Below, in pieces: positions 1 to 5,641 of a stretch of 13,768 bases of DNA (position 1 is the stretch's first letter; every line of letters starts with the position of its first letter). The position numbers and the translations under genes were made by a program. The notes beneath the pieces are model-generated. The model was not told the DNA's origin. It saw only the letters and a list, made by a program, of their open reading frames with translations, and did not search any database. This stretch comes from Gammaproteobacteria bacterium (GTDB lineage: Bacteria; Pseudomonadota; Gammaproteobacteria; Chromatiales; Chromatiaceae): the NCBI GenBank assembly GCA_024277555.1, contig JAJRUY010000018.1:1-13768 (forward strand). The letters are read 5' to 3'.

Positions 1-47
1 GCAACGGCAAGCATCGCTGTGACTGCTGACTGGTTGAGATACTTCAT
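1..47 (-). CDS. N-terminus of an exported protein, cut by the window edge
   Basis: Only the first 15 codons are visible, reading MKYLNQSAVTAMLAV. A Lys near the start is followed by a mostly small and hydrophobic run, which is the beginning of a Sec signal peptide. A GGAGG ribosome-binding site (plus-strand 53-57) lies five bases before the ATG and fixes the start. The gene follows the cytochrome c'-like gene on the same strand after 51 bases, so the two may be co-transcribed. Nothing can be said about function because the mature protein lies outside the window. Confidence 0.6.
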   Translation of the reverse strand, partial: MKYLNQSAVTAMLAV

Positions 48-98
48 GGTAACCTCCAGGGCGCATAGCCCGTTCGTTGTTATGCAATAGAATCAAAT

Positions 99-593
99 TC
101 AGTCTGTAGCTACCAGGCTGTAGGTCGCATGGCAGGCAATGCAGTTGGTCATCAGGGTGGCCAGTTGTTCCCTGGCATGCTGGGGGTCGCCCAATTGTTC
201 AGCATCCAGCGCCAGTTGATCGAATTTCGTATGGGTGTCGAATCCCAGTTTCTTGAATTCCATGGGTAGCTTGGCGACAAGGCCCGGAGGAACCTGCCCC
301 TGGGCGGCCATTCCCGCTTTTCTGGCGGCTGCTGCTGTGGCAGCCATGTCTTCTTCATTGGTGGCTGCCAGAACACCCTGCACGGCGACAACGAAAGCCC
401 GCATCTCCGTAAGCACCAGGTTGCGCTCTTCTGTGGTCAGTTGCAGCGCCATGCGTCCATCCGGCGCCTGCTCCACGCTGCCGATAAATGCAAATTTGTA
501 TACTGCAGCTGCTATAGCCAGCAACAGCAACAATAAAATTGTCCAGCATAATTTACACATAGAATAATCCGGTAGTTTTTTCTGTTTCACCAT
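99..593 (-). CDS. membrane-anchored cytochrome c'-like (class II) haem protein
   Basis: A protein of 164 residues. A short basic N-terminus (KQKK) is followed by one hydrophobic segment at about residues 17-36 that should anchor it in the inner membrane with the rest in the periplasm. The remainder is helical and ends in a single haem-attachment motif, CIACH, at residues 151-155, nine residues before the C-terminus. A lone C-terminal CxxCH in a four-helix-bundle-sized domain is the layout of class II cytochromes (c', c556). Met64 in the first predicted helix is a candidate sixth haem ligand, which would make it a low-spin c556-like protein; this is inference. The role would be electron transfer or gas/nitric oxide binding, and no partner is identified. 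The start is uncertain: neither the ATG at 593 nor the in-frame ATG at 560 (Met12) has a good Shine-Dalgarno. Overlapping hairpins end one base before the first ATG (see the regulatory entry). Confidence 0.8.
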   Translation of the reverse strand: MVKQKKLPDYSMCKLCWTILLLLLLAIAAAVYKFAFIGSVEQAPDGRMALQLTTEERNLVLTEMRAFVVAVQGVLAATNEEDMAATAAAARKAGMAAQGQVPPGLVAKLPMEFKKLGFDTHTKFDQLALDAEQLGDPQHAREQLATLMTNCIACHATYSLVATD

Positions 594-594
594 T

Positions 595-680
595 GTACTG
601 CATCGGAATTACCAGTTTATCCGGAAACCACCAATTCCAATGCAGTACGCCCACCTTCAAACTCCGGGTGGGCATACTGC
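595..680 (-). promoter_or_regulatory. two mutually exclusive hairpins in the leader of the cytochrome gene
   Basis: In minus-strand RNA order, arm A (680-667) pairs with arm B (655-642) as a 14-bp stem. An overlapping segment B' (648-633) pairs with arm C (610-595) as a 16-bp stem. The two stems share 642-648 and cannot both form. Each stem has one imperfect position, and both are G-U wobbles only when read as minus-strand RNA; the plus strand would have C-A mismatches. Arm C ends one base before the ATG at 593, so the second hairpin would bury that start region. The layout resembles an attenuator or riboswitch-like leader, but no ligand class was recognised. Confidence 0.5.
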
Positions 681-700
681 AACACAAGCCCATCAGCCAG

Positions 701-719
701 TTAAATAAGCGTCTGCTTA
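701..719 (-). terminator. possible weak terminator after the DUF2202 gene
   Basis: On the minus strand a 5-bp stem (TAAGC / GCTTA) with a 4-base loop is followed by TTTAA, about 70 bases after the DUF2202 stop codon. The stem is short and the T-run poor, so read-through into the cytochrome gene is likely. A second small stem (GTTCTG / CAGAAC) lies closer to the stop codon. Confidence 0.2.
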
Positions 720-788
720 AGCCCCTGTTCTGAACCTATACGCCAGAACAACGGACACGAACCTGGTCAGGGCAGCGTCCCTTTCTGC

Positions 789-1472
789 TCAGCGACCACC
801 TCGCCGGCTTCTCTGGCCATTGCCGCCACGCTCCATGTCACTGTTGATGATTTCGTCAACCTCTTCTTGCGACATCACCTGTGCCTCATAGACCAGACCC
901 ACTATTTCTATTTGCGCCACGAATATGCGCAGGTGATTGCGGCAACCTACCAACAGGTTTTCATAGGCTTTGGTCACATCCGCATGGGTAGATTCTGCAA
1001 TGGCTTTTTGGAGATCGACAATATCCTGCTCTTCATTGTACGCTGCGGCATACAGCGCCGCTTCCGCAGATACTGCGCCCCGAGCCACAAGCTCATCATA
1101 CAGGTCGGCCAGATCCGCATTGGTGAATGTACCCACGGTATCATCCTGCACAGGGTCGACCAGGCCATATCTGTCCAGCAACATCTTTATGCTGTCCATA
1201 TGGCGCTGCTCTGCAGCAGCGACATTATCGAACACGGGGTTCTGCCACAAATCAAAAAAGTTCAGGTACAAATCCCGGGATAACTTCTCCTCTTCACGCA
1301 GAAAGGTCAGGGTGGCCGCCTCCACATCGGGCAAAGGGGTGACTACAGGTTGTACCGGCTGCACGGGCTGCACTGGAGCATTGGGATTGCCGCCTTTTCC
1401 AGCAGCTTGAGCCGGGTTGATGGCCAGCATGGCCACAACGGGAAGCATGTATAACATGGGGGTAGCTTTCAT
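789..1472 (-). CDS. exported ferritin-like DUF2202 protein with Arg/Gly-rich tail
   Basis: A protein of 227 residues. A Sec signal peptide occupies residues 1-23, with cleavage likely after AQA. A Gly/Pro spacer follows, containing VQP repeated three times (about residues 34-43, encoded by a 9-base tandem repeat). The DUF2202 domain follows at about 50-185. This family belongs to the ferritin-like helical bundles. Metal-ligand candidates are Glu60-62 (REEEKLSRDLY), Glu88 and His91 (EQRHMD), Glu147-Glu148 (NEEQDI) and His180 (CRNHLR). The last residues are rich in Arg and Gly (RSRRGGR). A periplasmic or secreted iron- or redox-handling role is plausible, but the family has no firmly assigned reaction that I know of. 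An AAGGAG site (plus-strand 1480-1485) supports the ATG start. The gene lies between a small secreted-protein gene and a haem-protein gene on the same strand. Confidence 0.85.
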   Translation of the reverse strand: MKATPMLYMLPVVAMLAINPAQAAGKGGNPNAPVQPVQPVQPVVTPLPDVEAATLTFLREEEKLSRDLYLNFFDLWQNPVFDNVAAAEQRHMDSIKMLLDRYGLVDPVQDDTVGTFTNADLADLYDELVARGAVSAEAALYAAAYNEEQDIVDLQKAIAESTHADVTKAYENLLVGCRNHLRIFVAQIEIVGLVYEAQVMSQEEVDEIINSDMERGGNGQRSRRGGR

Positions 1473-1538
1473 CTTGATTCTCCTTCACTGTTTCAACTGG
1501 GAAATCCGGCGGATCGCCCTTGTCTCATTAACAGTGTA

Positions 1539-1576
1539 GGAATATTTCATTGCGGAAATATTTCCCTGGAGGGAAA
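1539..1576. promoter_or_regulatory. cluster of overlapping palindromes upstream of the DUF2202 gene
   Basis: Three inverted repeats are packed into 38 bp, about 70-100 bp upstream of the DUF2202 start codon. They are AATATTTC / GAAATATT (1541-1548 with 1555-1562), a perfect 12-bp palindrome GGAAATATTTCC (1554-1565), and TTTCCCT-GG-AGGGAAA (1561-1576). The repeated GGAA/TTCC half-sites suggest a binding site for a dimeric regulator. Read on the minus strand, the TTTCCC/GGGAAA stem followed by TATTT could instead be a weak terminator for the gene ending at 1637. I recognise no known operator consensus. Confidence 0.35.
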
Positions 1577-1636
1577 GTCTGTTTCAGTGTGTTTCCTGGC
1601 TCGATATTCCACCATAACCCTCGGGGATACCGATGT

Positions 1637-1966
1637 TTATCTGCTCCGCCCACCACGGCTACCGTGCCGTACCCCCGTTCTTGCGGAACCGGACATCTTC
1701 AACCGTCTCTCATAGCCCATGCCAAACCAGGTGTTTTTCTGCGGCTTGCTGACAGCGCCGGAAGCTGGTGGAGTATTTTTCTTGTTTGCCACGGTAACCG
1801 GCTTTTTTTCCGTTTTGACCACTGGCGGCTTCGGCTCCTTTGTTGCCTGTAATTCACTCCATTCTGTTTTGTCCAGCGCTACAGCTGCGAAACCTGGTGA
1901 TAACAGCCCGCCCAAAACCAGGAAAACAAACGCCAGTAGAAAATATGTTGGTATACGCAAATTCAA
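1637..1966 (-). CDS. small exported protein of unknown function, K/P-rich with R/G-rich tail
   Basis: A 109-residue protein that I do not recognise. Residues 1-28 form a clear signal peptide or N-terminal anchor, with cleavage possible near PGFA-A. A charged low-complexity linker follows at about 30-75 (repeated KP, KK and PP). A short conserved-looking motif WFGMGYERRL lies at about residues 80-89, and the end is Arg/Gly-rich (SRGGRSR). The start is TTG (plus-strand CAA at 1964-1966), with a possible GGGGA site eight bases upstream; the nearby ATG runs into a stop after two codons. The tail resembles that of the downstream DUF2202 protein, which suggests a common location or partner. The opposite strand is also open here, but only this frame shows a signal peptide. 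Confidence 0.6.
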   Translation of the reverse strand: MNLRIPTYFLLAFVFLVLGGLLSPGFAAVALDKTEWSELQATKEPKPPVVKTEKKPVTVANKKNTPPASGAVSKPQKNTWFGMGYERRLKMSGSARTGVRHGSRGGRSR

Positions 1967-2358
1967 TGCATCTGTCCCCAGAATATGATGCCCGCCTGCA
2001 TTCCCAACCGGACTGGAAGCCCATTATGGAAAAAGACCGATGATTCATTCTGTCCTGTTCGGGGTTCCGCCCGATCTGGCGGTGCATTTTGCCTCACCTT
2101 TCTCAAGCCATAGCGACGGCTATGCTTTTCGGATGATCAAGCAAATTGCTTTGCCAGGCTAACTGGAACCCCCTAATTCCGGTAAGAAATATGGGTTAAA
2201 CCCCGGATCATCTATCAAGCTATCAAAACATGTTGTCCTGCAGTTCCTGTCAATATTCAATATCAGTAAACACCATTGGAAGAAGTGCTTAAAGAAAAAA
2301 ATCGTAACAAGTTGTTTCGGTGCAGCATGCACAGGCCCTTGTTTGCTAGTATCGTGCA
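1967..2358. other. gene-poor gap upstream of ompR
   Basis: About 390 bp without a convincing gene. It should hold the promoters of the leftward gene (start 1966) and the rightward ompR. Visible features are a 6-bp inverted repeat (CATAGC-GACG-GCTATG, 2109-2124) and a 40-codon plus-strand ORF (2040-2162, ending in KQIALPG). That ORF has no clear ribosome site and no family I recognise. The last 200 bp are AT-rich compared with the surroundings, as expected of a promoter region. Confidence 0.5.
2344..2358 (+). promoter_or_regulatory. candidate extended -10 promoter of ompR-envZ
   Basis: TGCTAGTAT at 2344-2352 fits an extended -10 element (TGN followed by TAGTAT). No good -35 lies 17 bp upstream. 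Transcription would begin about seven bases after the -10 box, at or beside the A of the ompR ATG (2359), giving a leaderless transcript. No Shine-Dalgarno is present before that ATG, which fits. This is a prediction from sequence only. Confidence 0.35.
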
Positions 2359-3081
2359 ATGAAAACACACAAGCCTCTTATATTGATTGTTGACGATGAT
2401 CTCGCCTTGCGGGATTTGCTGCAGCGTTATCTCGGGGAACAGGGCTTTGAAACCATCGCTGTCGCCAACGGTGCCGCCATGAAGGAATGGCTGGCTGATC
2501 ACCAGCCGGATCTGGTGGTGATGGATCTGATGTTGCCCGGAGAGGATGGACTCAGCCTGACTCGTCAGTTACGGGTGAGCACCAATCTACCGGTTCTCAT
2601 TCTTTCAGCCAGAGGAGAGGATATAGACCGCATCGTAGGGCTGGAGATCGGCGCGGACGATTATCTGGCCAAGCCCTTCAACCCCAGGGAGCTGGTGGCC
2701 AGAATCCGTGTGATCCTGCGCAGGAACACCACCCCGGACGGGTCTGCAATAGATGCGCCCAAAGAAGACCATATCTACCGCTTCGGCCCCTATGTACTCA
2801 ATCTGAACAATTTTACCCTCTGTCGGGGAGCCGAAGAAGTGGCTCTCACCAGTGGGGAAATCAATTTGCTGGCCTTGCTGGTGCAGCACCCCAATCATGT
2901 ACTCACCCGGGATCAGCTCATCGATCTGCTCAAGGGCTACGACCGCTCTCCCTTCGACCGCAGCATAGATGTGCGCATTACCCGCCTGCGGCACAAGATT
3001 GAAGAGGATCCAAAACACCCGCGTTATATACGCACTATCTGGGGCAAAGGCTATCTGTTTTCCCCCGGAGACCAGGCTTGA
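2359..3081 (+). CDS. ompR: OmpR response regulator
   Basis: A 240-residue OmpR/PhoB-family transcription factor, matching the usual OmpR length and closely resembling the enterobacterial protein. Residues 1-120 are the receiver domain: acidic pocket Asp12-14, phosphoacceptor Asp56 in VMDLMLPGEDG, Ser83, and Lys105 in the KPFNPREL segment. The stretch DRIVGLEIGADDY is near-identical to E. coli OmpR. Residues about 140-236 form the winged-helix DNA-binding domain (LTSGE, RSIDVRITRLR, YIRTIWGKGYLF). It is phosphorylated by the partner kinase EnvZ encoded next to it and classically controls porin and envelope genes in response to osmolarity; its targets here are not visible. The ATG lacks a Shine-Dalgarno and sits just after a candidate -10 element, so the mRNA may be leaderless. 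Its stop codon overlaps the envZ start (TGATG). Confidence 0.95.
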   Translation: MKTHKPLILIVDDDLALRDLLQRYLGEQGFETIAVANGAAMKEWLADHQPDLVVMDLMLPGEDGLSLTRQLRVSTNLPVLILSARGEDIDRIVGLEIGADDYLAKPFNPRELVARIRVILRRNTTPDGSAIDAPKEDHIYRFGPYVLNLNNFTLCRGAEEVALTSGEINLLALLVQHPNHVLTRDQLIDLLKGYDRSPFDRSIDVRITRLRHKIEEDPKHPRYIRTIWGKGYLFSPGDQA

Positions 3082-4424
3082 TGCAGTTTCCAAATACCCT
3101 GTTTGCCAGAACCAGCCTCACTATCACCAGTGCTCTGCTATTATTTCTGCTATTCACGGGTTTCATTATTTTCAATTTCATTCTCTCCCCCGTGGGAAAG
3201 CAGGGCGCCGCCGACCTGGCCGCCCTGATGGTTCTATCTGCAAAAACCTGGGTGGAGTTGCCTCCGGCTGCAAGGGTGGACTTTCAACGGGAATTGCAAA
3301 CCAATCATAATTTGCACCTGAGACCCGACCCGCCAGCGGCAAAGCTGTCACCGCTGGCTCTGCGCCCACCCTATATGCTGTTTCTTGAACAAGCACTTGG
3401 CGCCCGCCTGGGTTATCCCGTGCGCATCCACCAGGCGGATGACGGATCGGAGTTGTATTGGGTCATACTGTTCATTAGCGACAAACCACTTTATCTCGGC
3501 ATACAACGACACCATATCGGAGCAGAGCCTCCCCGTGCTGTTCTTATCATTCTCATTGGCGCCGGTCTGTTCATTCTGTTGACCACCCTGCTGGTGGTGC
3601 GGCGTATCACCAGACCCCTGGAAGCGCTGTCCCAAGGCGTGAGGCGCCTGGGCAGCGGCGGCCATCATCAACCCCTGCCGGAAAACGGCCCCACGGAACT
3701 TGCAGACCTGGCCCGCAAATTCAATCAGCTGAGCAATGAAATTCAACGGCTGCTGGACAACCGCACTACCTTGCTCGGGGGCATCTCCCATGATCTGCGT
3801 ACTCCCCTGTCCCGGTTGCGTATTGCCGTGGAGCTGCTGCAGGGCAAGGAAGATGCTGCATTGTTGCGCAACATGCGCCAGGATCTGGAGGAAATGGATA
3901 CCCTCATCACTCGCACCCTGGAGCTGGCGAGAATGATGAAAAAGGAGGATATTCCAATGCAGGCTGTGGATCTTGGGGAATTCCTTCTTGAATTGGGCGC
4001 AAGCTATGAGCAGGAAGGAAATGAAGTGGAATTACAGCTGGAAGCATCCCGTGTGCTTCCCGTCAACCAGCTTATTCTGCGCCGGATCCTTGGCAATCTT
4101 CTGGACAATGCTTTCCACTATGGTGGCGGGGGCAAGGTCATACTGCGCCTGCAATACAACCCCGGCAAGGCAAGAATCTGCGTGCTGGATCGGGGGGAGG
4201 GCATTCCGGAGCACCAGATCGACAAGGTTCTCCAGCCTTTCTACCGCCTCGACCCGTCCCGCAACCGCAGCACCGGAGGCAGCGGGCTGGGGTTGGCCAT
4301 CGCACAGCAACTGGCACAGCTTCAGGGCTGGACAATTATTCTGGAAAACCGGTCTTGCGGCGGGTTGTCCGCCTGTATCGAAATGCCTGACAGCAGCTCA
4401 CTCAGCGCTTCAGGCGCACCTTGA
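3081..4424 (+). CDS. envZ: EnvZ-type sensor histidine kinase
   Basis: An inner-membrane histidine kinase of 447 residues, close to the usual EnvZ length. Transmembrane segments lie at about 12-34 and 152-173, enclosing a periplasmic sensor domain of about 115 residues. A HAMP linker follows at about 174-226, then the H-box ISHDLRTPLSRLR with phosphorylated His237. The ATP-binding domain has an N-box around NLLDNAFHYGGG (Asn339, Asn343), a G1 box DRGEGIP (Asp369) and a G2 box GGSGLGLAI. It should phosphorylate and dephosphorylate OmpR. I chose the ATG at 3081, which overlaps the ompR stop by one base (TGATG), over the TTG one codon upstream. The cytoplasmic part is recognisably EnvZ, while the periplasmic part is much less like the enterobacterial form, so the stimulus may differ. 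The 3' end overlaps the convergent gene by 23 bp. Confidence 0.92.
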   Translation: MQFPNTLFARTSLTITSALLLFLLFTGFIIFNFILSPVGKQGAADLAALMVLSAKTWVELPPAARVDFQRELQTNHNLHLRPDPPAAKLSPLALRPPYMLFLEQALGARLGYPVRIHQADDGSELYWVILFISDKPLYLGIQRHHIGAEPPRAVLIILIGAGLFILLTTLLVVRRITRPLEALSQGVRRLGSGGHHQPLPENGPTELADLARKFNQLSNEIQRLLDNRTTLLGGISHDLRTPLSRLRIAVELLQGKEDAALLRNMRQDLEEMDTLITRTLELARMMKKEDIPMQAVDLGEFLLELGASYEQEGNEVELQLEASRVLPVNQLILRRILGNLLDNAFHYGGGGKVILRLQYNPGKARICVLDRGEGIPEHQIDKVLQPFYRLDPSRNRSTGGSGLGLAIAQQLAQLQGWTIILENRSCGGLSACIEMPDSSSLSASGAP

Positions 4425-4719
4425 TGAGCTGGTTGCGAAAGTCCTTGATGTTTCCACCTTGTTTTACCATGGAATACAGGGTCTGTTTCTTTTCCTCTGG
4501 CAATGAGCCATAGATGGCGTAAGTGCCCACATAGGATTTCTTCAGCGCCTGTTCGAGATCCTGGATGCTTGACGTGGCCGGTATCATACCCACCTTCGCA
4601 CCGATTACGGTACTGGTAGTGGTGTTGCCGGGAATCGTACCGGCCACAGCCAATTGGGTGTTGCCCACGCTGACAAGGCCAACAACTATAGCTGCAAATA
4701 TTGTGCGTTCAATTTTCAT
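4402..4719 (-). CDS. small periplasmic protein of unknown function
   Basis: A 105-residue protein with a Sec signal peptide at 1-26 (cleavage likely AVA-GT). The mature part begins Thr/Gly-rich and ends in a charged helical region of about 55 residues (SSIQDLEQALKK ... NIKDFRNQLIKVRLKR), which is strongly basic at the C-terminus. I do not recognise the family. The helical part, with YVGTYAIYGSLPEEKKQ, looks like a conserved small domain rather than random sequence. An AGGAAGA ribosome site (plus-strand 4721-4727) supports the ATG. A long hairpin lies directly upstream and touches this site. The last 23 bases overlap the 3' end of envZ, transcribed in the opposite direction, so each mRNA is antisense to the other's tail. 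An envelope-stress or OmpR-controlled role would fit the position but is only inference. Confidence 0.75.
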   Translation of the reverse strand: MKIERTIFAAIVVGLVSVGNTQLAVAGTIPGNTTTSTVIGAKVGMIPATSSIQDLEQALKKSYVGTYAIYGSLPEEKKQTLYSMVKQGGNIKDFRNQLIKVRLKR

Positions 4720-4725
4720 CTCTTC

Positions 4726-4769
4726 CTGCCAATAATGTGATGTAAGTCGTATTACACATTATTGGGCAG
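4726..4769 (-). promoter_or_regulatory. long inverted repeat in the leader of the small periplasmic protein gene
   Basis: CTGCCAATAATGTG (4726-4739) and CACATTATTGGGCAG (4755-4769) form a stem of 14 bp with one bulged base. A shorter alternative inner stem, TGTAA/TTACA, lies within the loop. On the minus strand the 3' foot of the hairpin overlaps the last bases of the AGGAAGA ribosome-binding site at 4721-4727. No T-run follows, so it is not a simple terminator. It could limit access to the ribosome site or be an operator. The whole promoter of the gene must lie within 4720-4867 unless it is read from the waa operon. Confidence 0.45.
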
Positions 4770-4809
4770 GCAGAGAAACAAGGAAATAAGGAACATTTCG
4801 GGAAACAAT

Positions 4810-4826
4810 GGGTAGACTCACTACCC
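4810..4826 (-). terminator. candidate terminator at the end of the waa operon
   Basis: On the minus strand, GGGTAG and CTACCC pair perfectly around a 5-base loop, followed by ATTGTTTCCC. It lies about 40 bases after the stop of the last operon gene (4868) and before the next gene on the same strand. The stem is six pairs and the T-run is interrupted, so strength is uncertain. Confidence 0.4.
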
Positions 4827-4867
4827 GATACAAAAATCGCAGACATACGGACTCCAAGTCCAGGTGC

Positions 4868-5641
4868 TCATTGGTTTTTACGCTTTTCCAACACCGCCAG
4901 CTGATGCCAGAGTGCCCGCACCTCCACATCCACCTTTTCCCGCTGCAGATAGGCCAGCAGAAAACGCAGGCGGTCGGTACGGCTGATGGCGGCGGTGCGG
5001 CGATTGAGAGTATCCAGATCCCGCAGCATGGCTTTGCGCCGGTTGATGCGGCGGCGCATTTTTTCCAGGTCAATGAGGCAGGCGGCGCCGCTTTGTTCCT
5101 GAATAAAGACATGCTTGGCATGCAGGGAGTTGTGCGCCCGCCGCAGCTGGTGCAGTTTGCGAATCACTTCCGCCACCTGGGGAATGATTTTCCGGCGCTG
5201 CGCATGATGCTCAGCCCAGCCCTGTTGCAGCCAGTTTTGCACCAGCCTGTCCAGGGGCAGGTAGCCGCGCAGCTCCCGGGTGGCAAGTATCACCCGCCAG
5301 CCCTTGGGGGATTGTTCTTCCGCATAGTAAACCAGCTGTGGCGCGGCAACACCGTTGCGGTTCAAAAGCCGCAGGTTATGCGCCTCGCCGCGAAAAGTCG
5401 GCTCCCCGGATAGCAGGTGCCGCCAGGTCTTGCGGCTGTGGTTTTCCTGGCGCTTGAGAAAGATGCTTTCTTCCCCGCCGGATGGTGTGCGCAAATGGAT
5501 ACGGCAAACGCCACTCCACCCGCCGCGGCGCTGGTTCGGCGGTTCGAACCAGTCAGCCTGCAGCTTCCACAGTGCCTCGAAGCTGCCGAGCCCATTGTGC
5601 TCCAGGATTGCCTGCCAACCATCCTCGATAAATTCATTCAT
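4868..5641 (-). CDS. second WaaP/InaA-family LPS core kinase-like protein
   Basis: A 257-residue protein of the lipopolysaccharide kinase (InaA/WaaP) superfamily, which has a protein-kinase-like fold. Visible elements are FLKRQENHS with probable ATP-binding Lys63, the FRGEAHNLRLL segment at 83-93, RELRGYLPLD (122-131), the catalytic-loop equivalent HNSLHAKHVF (170-179), LIDLEKMRR with a DFG-like Asp191, and RDLDTLNRR (207-215). In the upstream WaaP the catalytic loop reads HRDLYICHF; here the Asp position is Ser172. It may therefore use other residues or be inactive, although InaA-type members commonly depart from HRD. Related genes follow waaP in Pseudomonas core loci and are thought to act on core phosphorylation. 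It overlaps the waaP 3' end by eight bases, and a GGGG run seven bases upstream of the ATG may serve as its ribosome site. Probably cytoplasmic, and the last gene of the operon. Confidence 0.85.
   Translation of the reverse strand: MNEFIEDGWQAILEHNGLGSFEALWKLQADWFEPPNQRRGGWSGVCRIHLRTPSGGEESIFLKRQENHSRKTWRHLLSGEPTFRGEAHNLRLLNRNGVAAPQLVYYAEEQSPKGWRVILATRELRGYLPLDRLVQNWLQQGWAEHHAQRRKIIPQVAEVIRKLHQLRRAHNSLHAKHVFIQEQSGAACLIDLEKMRRRINRRKAMLRDLDTLNRRTAAISRTDRLRFLLAYLQREKVDVEVRALWHQLAVLEKRKNQ

Noticed and set aside
1345..1380. Short 9-base tandem repeat as a possible variable-number repeat
   Set aside because: It only encodes the VQP spacer of the DUF2202 protein, has about three units, and looks like an ordinary low-complexity linker.
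867..1410. Plus-strand frames opposite the DUF2202 gene
   Set aside because: The minus strand carries a signal peptide, ribosome site and DUF2202 motifs. The plus frames show none.
2159..2368. A 69-codon minus-strand frame upstream of ompR
   Set aside because: It overlaps the ompR start and promoter region, is AT-rich, and shows no ribosome site or family resemblance.
2605..3093. A 162-codon minus-strand frame opposite ompR
   Set aside because: Antisense to an unmistakable response regulator, with no motif of its own.
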